DNA of 64,000 nt from Notospermus geniculatus (GCA_002633025.1 NMRB01000015.1:415150-479149), one strand, 5' to 3'; positions 49,125-61,111 are shown, counted from the stretch's first letter. Notes: generated from the sequence alone by a model not told the origin. Translations and numbers: made by a program.

Positions 49125-49640
49125 CTCGTTGCTCTCTCGACACGATCCTCTCGTTGCTGTCTCGACACGACTCTCGTTGCTGTCTCGACACGAACCTCTC
49201 TCGACACGAACCTCTCGTTGCTCTTTCCAAACGATCCACGCGTTCCTCTCTCGTCACGAACCTCTCGTTGTTCTCTCGACACGATCCTTTCGTTGATCAT
49301 TCGACACGAACCTCTCGTTGCTCTCTCGACTCAACCCTCTCGTTGCTCTCTCGACACGATCCACTCGTTGCTTTCTCGACTCAATCCACTCGTTGCTCTC
49401 TCGATATGAACCTCTCATTGCTCTCTCGACATCAACCTCTCGCGTTGCTCTCTCGACACGAACCACTCGCTGTTCTCCCAACACGATCCTCACGTTGCTG
49501 TCTCGACTCGATCCACTCGTTGCTCTCTCGACAGGATCCACTCGTTGCTCTCTCGATTCGACACGAACCTCTCGTTGGTGTCTCGACACGAACCTCCCGT
49601 TGATCTCTCGACATGAACCTCTCCTTTCTCCATCGACATG
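49125..49640 (+). repeat. 25-bp minisatellite, about 20 units
   Basis: The unit is cctctcgttgctctctcgac plus acgaa, with variants (ccactcgttg, tcaac, tgtctcg). A 25-bp period rotates through the three reading frames, and the unit contains no stop in any frame. Several frames on both strands are therefore open over 60-150 codons. None of these is a gene. Confidence 0.95.
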
Positions 49641-50226
49641 AACTTCTTCCTATCTTTCCCTATGGAACAGATCAATTGTCATCAAGGCTTCATTGGCTGA
49701 ACGTGACTTGGAACCTGAGCAGTTGAGTCAGAATCACGAATGTGATGGCAACGGTAGTACAGGCTTGTCAATTGTGCTGCTGACGTAGACGCTAGACTTG
49801 TATGTCGTATGTATTTCTGCCGAAGGTGCACTCTGCAGATAGCTTATCGGTTTCAGAACAGTTACCGTACGTATTACTGTACAGTCAAGACAATGCATCA
49901 TGGCGAATTGTGTATACAAAGCAGTTGTCTTATGCGACCCCTCTCCCCGCGCCTCATACATCACCGTGATAAATTCATTGGTATGCCGACATCATACACT
50001 CAGGAGAATCTACATTATTTGTAGAGAAAACGTTTGGTAGGTTGATAACGATTCTATTGCGACTTTTTTTTATCTACAGTCATCAACCGTCGTGGAGTTA
50101 AAGAGAGGGAGACTTCACAGAGGCATTCTCTCATTCTACGCCACAACCAAGTGGTAAATCTCCCCCGGCCAACAGATTGTATGACCATCTCCTTAATCCA
50201 CATACAAGCCTGCTGTCACCTTGTCA
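49641..50226. other. Intergenic DNA, nothing identified
   Basis: Only short random-looking ORFs. Confidence 0.4.
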
Positions 50227-52901
50227 TATTTCACTACATAACGCAGCGCTGTAACACCTCCGGCTGATGACTCAAGAGTAATGGCTTCATCACATGGCAA
50301 TAGGAGAGAAAAACACGACAGATTTATATATTTGCTGCTTATTAATCAGGTGCTTCGGGGGAATAATGAGGCTGGAATGATGTCTACATCATCTTGTGTA
50401 GTACAATATACATTGACAACATTGGTGGTAAAATACGTGAAGAAAGATGGAATCTTCTCCGATACGACAGCCAGGTGCAACTTTACCGATCATTTGAACT
50501 CTTCATCCCATCATCCAATGTTTTTGGGTTGCAGCAAGCTGCGGGATTTTTGCAAGGTTTGACCCGGGGGTTTGACTAAGGGCTCAATGTCAGGGCCAGC
50601 GGAATTCTCCTCTCTAGACCTTCTGCTGATGTGGTATTAAACTAGACCAGCATCCATCCTCGCCTAGCTCAAGTCAACTGACTCCATTTCGTCAGTAACT
50701 CTCTTGAGTTGACATCATTACCTGCCAATGCAAGTAAATTGTCTCGTGATCCATCCACTCAGGTGACGGAGTCAAACCGCAAAGGAACCAACTCAAATCC
50801 GAGAGAAAATGTGCAACCATGGAAACATGACCACAAAAATGTCAAAATTGACAGTTAAAATTGGGCAGGATACAAATGTGTTCCATCACAGAAGAATTGC
50901 CATGGAAACAGGTGGGAGACCTAATCAAAGGATAACGTGTTTATTGGTATCATCAAATGGTAAGAGTGAGAGTGCAGATATTTTAACAAGATTGACAACA
51001 AGAACAAGACTTTGTTTAGAACTGCCGTGTTCGAAACGACGGCTGTTCATTGGCGCACGGGATCCGGTCCGTTTTGAACCCCGCTTTAGCTTAGCGCACA
51101 TGTCCGACAAAACTCAATGCGTTAGGGGTGTCTGTCAAAATCGACTGTCCTGGCTGAATGACGAGTCGACAGCGTTGGGTCAGTCGACTTTAAAAACACC
51201 CCTAACGGATCGAGTTTTGTCGGACATGTGCGCTACTGGCAAAAAAAGTCGGACGAGAATAAGTGGCCAACTCCAACGGGTTTGACCACAGTCTTCACGT
51301 ACCAAGATGGATGCCACTACGGACTTAGGTCAGGAGACGCATCTTCGATAAATGAAGGACGGAAACACTGCAGCTCAATTTGTCCCCAGGCTCACCAATT
51401 TAAAGACCAATTACCTGTATTACTGGAAAGCTTGTTTGATTCGGGCTCGTCACGTGGTTTACATCAATCGTCTGCTGTTCTAAACTGTTGCGTCTGAATG
51501 AACAGCTGTATCGATTGGTCTGTTTGTGTCTTTTTAATTTTAAGTCGATGGCAGCGTATAATTGATCGGCTGCAGATATTCTGATTTTGTTGCAAAGCAG
51601 ACGGCACATCAGGTGGTATGAATAAAGTCGAGTAAATGCTTGTACTTTGTTTTGTACAGGACGTCCAATACATTTGTACAGCAGAAACGAAGTACTTGGT
51701 GTCGAATGGCGATAACTTTGTCCCAGATATCAGGGTTATGGGTAACGATACGGACGGATTCAGTAAAAGATATTGACCAACAGCTGCTGTCAACCCCAGA
51801 TTTTGGGTACATGCATGATTCGATGGGCTTGCTTCAATATCATGCTCAGCCGAATGACATACTCGAGCCCTTCGTAGATGTTCGCCATTCATCAGAGATT
51901 AGCATGGTTTTTGGCGTAATTTGGTTCCATAGCCTGCCAGCTAAGCCAACCAGTCATCTTATTTCACTACTCTATAGTCACTCACTCCATATCGATTCCT
52001 CACACTCCCAGACTTGGTGAAAGGTAATTTATCGACTGAGCATATTCCCGAATATCTCACTATAGATCGTGCCGTCTGTAGTGGGGTCTTTTCGTCTGCT
52101 TGACGTTACACGCTCCAGGTCGTGTCGATTTCAAGAAATCAGTTTTGTTCAAAGCAGAAGAGAAGGAAGGAACAAAGCTTTGTGCGTTCTCTGTCGGACT
52201 TTGTTTGAACAGGCATGGACGTACACGACATCGCCCGAGCGAGACCATTTCCAACACTTGGCAGCATGGTCTCATTTCATGGCCAATATCACCGATATTT
52301 CGTCCGCTGCTGATGCAGTTAATTGGCGGTCATTGTCAGATGACTGATTCCACAACAAACAAAATTTAAACAGATGTATTGTTGTTCGTATCATGGACAT
52401 GAAACCATTAATTATATGACGCCAAAGCCATCGATGAAATCAGCGGAAAAGCAACACGTGATAGTTCCGTAACCACAAGATTGCATAAAGGGTCGATCCG
52501 GGTCGGTGTACTTTTATAACCAAATAACTGTGTGCGTTATATCTATCATCAGCCACCCTTTCGGCAATGTATGGATGTCGTTATAGACCTTTCCAATCAG
52601 CCTAGAGCTCCCCGGGTGAGATCACCCTACATGCTCAATACTGCATACAGCATCCGTGATAATTTTAATAATCAAACGCTTGAGTGTGTGAAAGCCTCCA
52701 CCTCCCACATCTCATGCTTACGATGATGCAAGGCTGATTTGGAACAGTCTGAACTCATGAAGCGCTGTCTTGGGGCTTCATTGAGATAAATTGCTTTCTC
52801 GGCTAATGAGGTGAGTCTCTCCCTGCAATCAGGAGTGCTGGGCGCCAGAGACTGGCCTGTTGCACTGCTGTCATCAATAAAACTCGAACGGAAGGCTGAT
52901 A
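50227..52901. repeat. ~2.7-kb direct duplication, copy 1
   Basis: Near-identical to 52904-55692, with an N at 52903 exactly between them. The first 12 bp of each are 'tatttcactaca'. Many scattered substitutions and indels are visible. Copy 1 alone has the ~190-bp block at about 51047-51236. No gene is recognised; ORFs such as 50809-51285 run into that palindromic block. Confidence 0.95.
51092..51235. mobile_element. Palindromic element present only in copy 1
   Basis: Ends tagcgcacatgtccgacaaa and its reverse complement. The arms extend about 50 bp with few mismatches, through ttaggggtgt and cgact words. In copy 2, at about 53704, the same flanks ('gacggctg' and 'actgg') are separated by only a few bases. 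Copy 1 also has about 45 bp of extra sequence left of the palindrome. Confidence 0.85.
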
Positions 52902-52903
52902 TN

Positions 52904-55692
52904 TATTTCACTACATAACGCAGCGCTGTAACACCTCCGGCTGATGACTCAAGAGTAATGGCTTCATCACATGGCAATAGGAGAGAAAAACACGACAGAT
53001 TTATATATTTGCTGCTTATTAATCAGGTGCTTCGGGGGAATAATGAGGCTGGAATGATGTCTATATCATCTTGTGTAGTACAATATACATTGACAACATT
53101 GGTGGTAAAATACGTGAAGAAAGATGGAATCTTCTCCGATACGTTACAGCCAGGTGCAACTTTACCGATCATTTGGACTGTTCATCCCATCATCCAATGA
53201 TTTTGGGTTGCAGCAAGCTGTGGGATTTTTGCAAGGTTTGACCAACGGCTCAATGTCAGGGCCAGCGGAATTCTCCTCTCTAGACCTTCTGCTGATGTGG
53301 TAACTAGACCAGCATCCATCCTCGCCTAGCTCAAGTCAACCGACTCCATTTCGTCAGTAACTCTCTTGAGTTGACATCATTACCTGCCAATGCAAGTAAA
53401 TTGTCTCGTGATCCATCCACTCAGGTGACGGAGTCAAACCGCAAAGGAACCAACTCAAATCCGAGAGAAAATGTGCAACCATGGAAACATGACCACAAAA
53501 ATGTCAAAATTGACAGTTAAAATTGGGCAGGATACAAATGTGTTCCATCACAGAAGAATTGCCATGGAAACAGGTGGGAGACCTAATCAAAGGATAACGT
53601 GTTTATTGGTATCATCAAATGGTAAGAGTGAGAGTGCAGATATTTTAACAAGATTGACAACAAGAACAAGACTTTGTTTGGAACTGCCGTGTTCGAAACG
53701 ACGGCTGCTCTAATACTGGACGGGAATAAGTCGCGAATTCCAACGAGTTTGACCACAGTCTTCACGTACCAAGATGGATGCCACTACGGACTTAGGTCAG
53801 GAGACGCATCTTCGGCTGATTTCCAGCCGATGACGAGAGAAGATAAATGAAGGACGGAAACACTGCAGCTCAATTTGTCCCCAGGCTCACCAATTTAAAG
53901 ACCAATTACCTGTATTACTGGAAAGCTTGTTTGATTCGGGCTCGTCACGTGGTTTACATCAATCGTCTGCTGTTCTGAACTGTTGCGTCTGAATGAACAG
54001 ATGTATCGATTGGTCTGTTTGTGTCTTTTTAATTTCAAGTCGATGGCAGCGTATAATTGATCGGCTGCAGATGTTCTGATTTTGTTGCAAAGCAGACGGC
54101 ACATCAGGTGGTATGAATAAAGTCGAGTAAATGCTTTTACTTTGTTTTGTACAGGACGTCCAATACATTTGTACAGGAGAAACGAAGTACTTGGTGTCGA
54201 ATGGCGAGAATCAGGGTAATGGGTACGATACGGACGGATTCAGTAAAAGATATTTACCAACAGCTGCTGTCAACCCCAGATTTTGGGTACATGCATGATT
54301 CGATGGGCTTGCTTCAATATCATGCTCAGCCGAATGACATAGGCCTACTCGAGCCCTTCGAAGATGTTCGCCATTCATCAGAGATTAGCATGGTTTTTGG
54401 CGTAATTTGGTTCCATAGCCTGCCAGCTAAGCCAACCAGTCATCTTATTTCACTACTCTATAGTCACTCACTCCATATCGATCCCTCACACTCCCAGACT
54501 TGGTGAAAGGTAATTTATCGACTGAGCATATTCCCGAATATAGATCGTGCCGTCTGTAGTGGGGTCTTTTCGTCTGCTTGACGTTATACGCTCCAGGTCG
54601 TGTCGATTTCAAGAAATTAGTTTTGTTCAGAAGCAGAAGAGAAGGAAGGAACAAAGCTTTGTGCGTTCGCTGTCGGACTTTGTTAGAACAGGCATTGACG
54701 TACACAACATCGCCCGACCGAGACCATTTCCAACACTTGGCAGCATGGTCTCATTTCATGGCCAATATCACCGACATTTCATCCGCTGCAGATGCAGTTA
54801 ATTGGCGTCATTGTCAGATGACTGATTCCACAACAAACAAAATTTATTGTATTGTTGTTCGTATCATGGAGATGAAACCATTAATTATATGGCTCTAACG
54901 CCATCGATGAAATCAGCGGAAAAGCAACACGTGATAGTTCCGTAACCACACGATTGCATAAAGGGTCGGTCGCATCGGGTCGGTGTACTTTTATAACCAA
55001 ATAACCGAATGCGTTATCTATCATCAGCCATCCTTTCGGCAATGTATGGATGTCGTTATAGACCTTTCCAATAGCCTAGATCCCCAGGTGAGATCACCCT
55101 ACTGCATACAGCATCCGTGATAATTTTAATAATCAAACGCTTGACTGTGTGAAAGCCTCCACCTCCCACATCTCATGCTTACGATGATGCAAGGCTGATT
55201 CTTGGTGCTCACCAGTCTATCTGGCCTGACGGCCATCTAGCCTGGTTCGAATCCATCACATTTCCCGTTTCTGAGGGGGTGAGAGCCTCAACCAATCATC
55301 GGGGCGCGAAGGAAAATCGACGCGCCAATCAAAATCCATGTTACAAATGCGAGCGTGAAGAGCAAAGAAAGTGTCCAACGGTGATTCTTTTCGCGAGTTC
55401 TGATTGGCTCGGAGGCGGGGTCAAGTAGGGGTCAGGTTCATTAATAATTTATGCATTAACGGAAAAGATGACATGATTCGGACAAGGCTAAAGACGGAGT
55501 CGAGATAGCCTTGTTTGGACAAGATGGGCTGATTCGGAACAGTCTGAACTCATGAAGCGCTGTCTTGGGGCTTCATTGAGATAAATTGCTTTCTCGGCTA
55601 ATGAGGTGAGTCTCTCCCTGCAATCAGGAGTTCTGGGCGCCAGAGACTGGCCTGTTGCACTGCTGTCATCAATAAAACTCGAACGGAAGGCT
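52904..55692. repeat. ~2.8-kb direct duplication, copy 2
   Basis: Partner of 50227-52901. It lacks the palindromic block, and gains a ~28-bp segment near 53813-53842 and the 326-bp SINE-like insertion at 55201-55526. Confidence 0.95.
55201..55526 (+). mobile_element. SINE-like insertion with 8-bp target duplication
   Basis: Copy 1 (about 52740) gives the empty site. Here the same position is filled by 326 bp flanked by ggctgatt at 55193-55200 and again at 55527-55534. A perfect Pol III B box, GGTTCGAATCC, lies at 55244-55254, about 45 bp from the start, as in tRNA-derived SINE heads; the A box is poorly conserved. The body has CCAAT-type words (accaatcat, gccaatcaa, ctgattggc) and a hairpin-like end (gacaaggcta and tagccttgtttggac). 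It has no ORF and no clear terminal inverted repeat. The 8-bp duplication would also suit a hAT-type non-autonomous element. Confidence 0.75.
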
Positions 55693-56117
55693 GAGATTGA
55701 ATCTGATTCAGATTCGTGGTGGGTGTGGGGAGTTACCAATGGATAGCTTTTCTAAGGAACATTTATTTCTCGTACTACCGATCCGTTTGCACCTCCTGCT
55801 CAAGGACACCTGCAAACCCGCATCAGAGTCTAATACATCAGAGGAGTAAAAAGCAATGTTTGAGATGCCATGTTATGTCTTGGTATCGCCATCGTCAGGC
55901 CGTATCCAGGGATGCCTCTGTTGCAACATTCTTCTTCCGACACACACTAGCGTCAGAGTTGAACGATTTATCTTTGTCTCCTGTGGTATATTAGAGATGG
56001 GAAAATAAACGCCTTGGCATCGATCCTGGATGCAAATTTGCGATTCATCATCAGTGATAAAGGAAGCGCCGAATGCACCACATAACATTGAAATTATTTG
56101 AATCCTGCCATCATTTC
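55693..56117. other. Intergenic DNA, nothing identified
   Basis: Short ORFs only. Confidence 0.35.
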
Positions 56118-56371
56118 ATATCCATTTAAAGCGATGCCAGAATGCATGATGCAATGAAGATGCATTCCCTAGTGCCAAGAATTGTATCACCTTGTGCAAG
56201 AAGAATTTAGATGTATCACCTCGTGCCAGAAGAGGTGTATATCCTCGTGCAAGAAGGTGTACCTCCTCGTGCAAGAAGGTGTATATCCTCGTGCAAGAAG
56301 GTGTACCTCCTCGTGCAAGAAGGTGTATATCTTCGTGCAAGAAGGTGTACCTCCTCGTGCAAGAAGGTGTA
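56118..56371. repeat. 22-bp minisatellite region, copy 1
   Basis: Unit gtgtacctcctcgtgcaagaag and a gtgtatatcc variant, about 7 units after a ~90-bp leader. It stops at the N at 56372. The same leader and repeat recur at 56547-57250. The 22-bp period rotates through all frames without stops, which explains the overlapping ORFs. Confidence 0.95.
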
Positions 56372-56455
56372 NGAAGTCACAAGTTTAATTCTTTCCATAT
56401 GTTTTTACAGTTCATTTTGTGTATATTGGTATAGCTTTCCCTTATTTTCTCATAC

Positions 56456-56504
56456 CTGATGAAGTCACAGTAAGTGACGAAAGCTTGTATCGGGTCTTCG
56501 GACC
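56456..56504 (+). ncRNA. Hammerhead-like motif and UUCG hairpin
   Basis: CTGATGA (56456-56462) is followed by a perfect 5-bp stem (gtcac 56464-56468 / gtgac 56474-56478) and then GAAA (56479-56482). These elements occur in the order of a hammerhead ribozyme core. Just downstream, ggtc-ttcg-gacc (56493-56504) forms a perfect UUCG hairpin. Against it: an extra A lies between CTGATGA and the stem, and the stem III expected after GAAA is weak and does not place a good GUC cleavage site. It may be a decayed retroelement end. Confidence 0.25.
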
Positions 56505-56546
56505 AAAATACACTCAGTTCATCATGAAAAAGGTGTCATCTCTATT

Positions 56547-57250
56547 TACTTTTATTTCATATCCATTTAAAGCGATGCTACTAGAATGCATGGTGCAATG
56601 AAGATGCATTCCCTAGTGCCAATAATTGTATCACCTTGTGCAAGAAGAATTTAGATGTATCACCTCGTGCCAGAAGAGGTGTATATCCTCGTGCAAGAAG
56701 GTGTACCTCCTCGTGCAAGAAGGTGTATATCCTCGTGCAAGAAGGTGTACCTCCTCGTGCAAGAAGGTGTATCTCCTTGTGCAAGAAGATGTATCTCCTT
56801 GTGCAAGAAGATCCTTGTGCAAGAAGGTGTATCTCCTCGTGCAAGAAGGTGACTCCTCGTGCAAGAAGGTGTATCCCTCGTGCAAGAACGTATATAGTGC
56901 AAGAAGGTGTATCTCCTTGTGCAAGAGGGTTTACCTCCTCGTGCAAAAAGGTGCACCTCCTCGTGCAAGAAGGTGTAACTCCTCGTGTAAGATGGTGTAT
57001 CTCCTCGCGCAAGAAGTTGTGTCACCTCAATGTCAGATCTCCTTGTGGAAGAAGGCGTTTCCCCTCATGCAGATGACGTACCGCGTATCTCCTGGTGCAA
57101 GAAGATGTACCACCTCGCGTCAGAAGATGTGTCACATCTGCTAGGTGTATCGTGCAAGAAGGTGTATCCCCTTCAGCCAGAAAGTGTATGAGCATCACCT
57201 CATGCAAGAAGGTGTTATATCTCGTGCAAGAAGGTGTATCACCCAAAAGG
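56547..57250. repeat. 22-bp minisatellite region, copy 2 (longer)
   Basis: Same leader (ttcatatccatttaaagcga) and 22-bp units as 56118-56371, extending to over 20 units that become irregular after about 56810. It includes deleted units and variants such as ctcctcatgc. Confidence 0.95.
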
Positions 57251-57539
57251 TGACGTAGATGAGGTAATGGCTCGTTAAATGCTCTAATTCATTACCCTCG
57301 GTACGATCATTTAAGGTGTTTTATGCGTCTATCTGCCGCTATAAATCATCAGCCAAATCCACGTTTTGTTGTGGCTACTTGTAGATGCTTCTCTTGGAGA
57401 GCAAATTAAACAGTCCGTCTCCTAGTAACCATATTTTCATCAGCCATAAAGGCAAGCGTCCATCATTGGTCCGGTAGTTCTGGCTTTAGCAGCAATAACA
57501 ATATTGACTTGCCGTGATTTATGTCGTGGGACGTGGTTG

Positions 57540-57640
57540 GAAGACCGTATATAAAGGGAGAATTTGGCGGGACGGCCGCGCGGCCGGGTAGGGGCAGACA
57601 TTTCCTCTCACTATGGAGATTGTTTCCTGGATCGGATGAA
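57540..57640 (+). promoter_or_regulatory. TATA box and GC-rich start region
   Basis: TATATAAAGG at 57548-57557 is followed about 20 bp later by a GC-rich palindromic word (ggccgcgcggcc). A short ORF MEIVSWIG then stops. It looks like a core promoter, but no coding exon is recognised downstream. Low certainty. Confidence 0.25.
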
Positions 57641-58682
57641 GTGGTAAAATTATCCCCGTGAAAAAAATTTATCTCGTGCAATAAAACCGATTGTGAGGTG
57701 TTGGATTATCCAAAATGCAGGAAACATCTGAGATTAAGAAAGAAGAACATTTTTCTGGGTTGAAGCCAGGTCTTCTTCTTCTTCTTCGTTGTCTGGCCAT
57801 TTTAAACGGGTTAAAGTTTGTGCCGGTTAAACTGGACTCAAGATGATTCAGATGATGCCATGATACATTATAGAATTACTAAATATGAGTAAGGCAATCT
57901 GTTGTCCTGACATGCGTGCATTGACGTCATGTCAAACTTCTGCAAGTGTTATGATATTCAAAGTGATACACTCGATTCTGCCGGTTTTCCGCCCACAAAA
58001 AAGTTTACCATGCACTCGGAGTTACTCATAAGATAAATCAGAACGGGATCGAGTTCACAAGTCGGCATTTCCATTAGTATAGAGTGGTTCATTTTAGCTT
58101 TCAATTACAAACCTCTGATGTTGGCGAACGCCAGAGCCATCGAGGTCAATTGGGGCGTAATACGACTGTAACCACATTTCCTGCTCTTAGCTCAGGAATG
58201 AATGATCGGGAATAATTACATTATTTTGGTAGACACACTCGGAGCCATTATCACGTAGGAGCCATCAACATACTACATTATTTCTGTGATGAATTATTGA
58301 TATAAATATATTAATAAAAGTGAGTTTATCTTTTAGTTGGTATAATTCATATGCGTTACAGATGGTCGTGTTAGGAGCACTTTGTCAGACTCCAGTAATC
58401 TTATTATGGATGTTAATGTTGCTATTGTACGGAGACATCAAATACAGCCGCCGATAGATGAAAAGAAAATGTGGCTAGAAGATACAGAAATGGAATCCTA
58501 ACTGCTTGGAATCCTATGGTCCGTACCCCAATTCACCGGAGATTTTGGAAGCAAAACACCAGTTGATTATCACAGGTCTGGTGCGATGCCCGCGAGGGCG
58601 CAGTCAATCGCTTTGGAATTTGACATAAAAAGAGAGGACATGACGTCATACGGCTGCATCGTTCGCAGCGCCGTCTATATGC
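57641..58682. other. Intergenic DNA, nothing identified
   Basis: Contains a (CTT)n-like run near 57772-57787. No ORF of note. Confidence 0.4.
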
Positions 58683-59250
58683 AGATTCCCCATCTCGTAA
58701 ACTAGCTAAGGGTTTAGAATAATAGGGACCAAAGATTTGTCCCGAATGTTATTGACGTGAATGGAATGCTCGTAATGTCCCCTTCTTTAACAGTCTCCAA
58801 GTGTTGGGTTCTAACTGATCATTTCCCCTTTAAGTCCCGTTTTCTGTAATTCATTGACACGGTTACATCAGCAATGAAGAGAAAGGATTTATTGGGATCC
58901 ATCGACAGTGTGCTAAGGCAAAAATCAATACCCACTTATAGTGCGCAATATCGGGCGTCTCTCATCCAGAACAATAGAAAGGCAATACCGAGGTACTTAC
59001 CGTTGTCCTTAACCAGACAGTGAATGGAAGAGACAGACTCCCATGTCCAAATCAACAAATCTCAGATATCGTGGGTTGTAATCCATCTACTCGTCCTGCC
59101 TCAGTTTGTTCCAACATCATTGGGACACTGTCACATCATGGCGGCGAACACACTACGTAAAGTTCTGGGACTGATGAACTGCATTACGTCATTGGTGATG
59201 AACTCTTGTTGCCATCAGCGCGTTCCCTTCACTGCCACGTAGGTGCGAAA
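58683..59250. repeat. ~0.57-kb direct duplication, copy 1
   Basis: Near-identical to 59252-59834 (from 'agattccccat' to 'gtaggtgcgaaa'), with an N at 59251 exactly between them. Copy 2 has small insertions (for example 'ccgta' near 59723). Confidence 0.95.
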
Positions 59251-59251
59251 N

Positions 59252-59834
59252 AGATTCCCCATTTCGTAAACTAGCTAAGGGTTTAGAATAATAGGGACCA
59301 AAGATTTGTCCCGAATGTTATTGACGTGAATGGAATGCTCGTAATGTCCCCTTCTTTAACAGTCTCCAAGTGTTGGGTTCTAACTGATCATTTCCCCTTT
59401 AAGTCCCGTTTTCTGTAATTCATTGACACGGTTTACATCAGCAATGAAGAGAAAGGATTTATTGGGATCCATCGACAGTGTGTGCTAAGACAAAAATCAA
59501 TACCCACTTACAGTGCGCAATATCGGGCGTCTCTCATCCAGAACAATAGAAAGGCAATACCGAGGTACTTACCGTTGTCCTTAACCAGACAGTGAATGGA
59601 AGAGACAGACTCCCATGTCCAAATCAACAAATCTCAGATATCGTGGGTTGTAATCCATCTACTCGTCCTGCCTCAGTTTGTTCCAACATCATTGGGACAC
59701 TGTCACATCATGGCGGCGAACACCGTACACTACGTAAAGTTCTGGGACTGATGAACTGCATTATAATACGTCATTGGTGATGAACTCTTGTTGCCATCAG
59801 CGCGTTCCCTTAACTGCCACGTAGGTGCGAAATC
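59252..59834. repeat. ~0.58-kb direct duplication, copy 2
   Basis: See 58683-59250. It continues on the right with 'tcgggtaagagg'. Confidence 0.95.
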
Positions 59835-60960
59835 GGGTAAGAGGTAAGATGCACGGGTAGCGGGTAAAGTCGGGTAAGAATAATGAACTTTCATTCGTCC
59901 TGGATAAGAATTAGGTTTGTGGAATACGTTGGCCTAGAACAACTCACTGCACTGTCCACCTAATATTGGCCGTAGCGATATTTGCCTTCGTTGCTTACAT
60001 TCAGAGGAAAAAGAACGATTCTCGCTGGCTAATCCGCAATAAAAACCAATAGCACCAATGAACTGACGCTGAATCACTTGGCCACAAATTTGTGGATGAC
60101 GATTGAATTTGCACGTTATTCAGGCACTGAGTGTTTGACCAGTCATTCACTGTAGCACCAACCTCACTGTTGCACCGGTAGCACCAGTTGTCTAGACTGG
60201 GAATTGTTCCCAATTCTGTTCAATCATCAGGGGAGGTCATGGACGCGCATCACAGAATTTCCAGCACCTTCTTCGGTAAAATATTCACAACCAAGGCTTA
60301 TCAGAAAAGGCGACCAGTCCATTTCTCAGTGTAGCACCATCCCTTTGGACCACCGATTCCGATTCCTTCCTGCCAACGCCTCCAAGGTATCACAGTTCCA
60401 CCTGCCTTATTCTCTGAGCGATTTCCATAAAACTGACCACAGCAGTCAACAATTCATTATTAATCGAGTAATTGCCGTCTGAAATGTCAAACTCGATCGA
60501 ACGACTTGTCAGACTCAAGCTCTTGACTGCCACCTGTACTTATTCCCACTGCTGTACAATCATCCACCTGATAGACTGACATACGAAACACGCCACGCCA
60601 ACATCGGTCACTCCTTTCGTGTCCCTAAAATGGTCCACCTTTCACCCGAGCCAACTCCTGAAATAAACAGGACACCCCACAACAGATGTCCTCCACGGTT
60701 CCAACGTTCTGATCCTCACAGTCACCACCGATACTGATCACCCATGCCGTATCACCTTCTTAAGAAATACCGTTGCTTTTACCATCTATAGTTTCAGCCA
60801 TTTAACGCTGTCTGATATTTGCACTGCAGTCGCCAAGGAAAGAGCGGCGAGTGTCGCATGCCTCGATTCGATCTCTCCGCCAAGCGTGCCTCGCCAGCCG
60901 GGTACAGAGCTGTAGATCATTTTCAGTTCTGTTCAATTACATGAATGATTCGGTCGAAGA
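59835..60960. other. Intergenic DNA, no gene seen
   Basis: A 92-codon ORF at 60204-60482 has no recognisable features. Nothing else is evident. Confidence 0.4.
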
Positions 60961-60965
60961 TTCTC

Positions 60966-61040
60966 TGCTGTGGCGCAGTGGGACATCAGTCGTGCCCGTC
61001 ACCCGAGATACTGGAGGGTTCGATTATCCCCAGTAGGACG
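60966..61040 (+). mobile_element. tRNA-like / SINE head
   Basis: A consensus A box TGGCGCAGTGG (60971-60981) is followed 36 bp later by GGTTCGATTAT (61017-61027), a near-consensus B box, then cccc. This is the usual layout of a tRNA or tRNA-derived SINE. The arms do not pair cleanly enough for an intact tRNA, so I call a SINE or tRNA relic. Confidence 0.55.
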
Positions 61041-61111
61041 ATAACCATTCCTTATATCGACTTTCCAGTAATGTGCACCATTAACCTGAAATGTTATTTA
61101 CCGCTCTCATC

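Noticed and set aside
49106-49675. Multiple overlapping ORFs on both strands (Ser/Arg/Leu-rich)
   Set aside because: Produced by the 25-bp stop-free repeat.
50809-51285. 158-codon plus-strand ORF
   Set aside because: Runs into the palindromic block missing from the partner copy, where the matching frame ends early; not conserved even between the two copies.
56116-57246. Cys/Arg-rich ORFs, or a CRISPR-like array
   Set aside because: Units are contiguous 22-bp minisatellite copies with no unique spacers, and this is eukaryotic DNA.
60966-61040. Functional tRNA gene
   Set aside because: A and B boxes are present, but the acceptor and anticodon arms do not pair convincingly.
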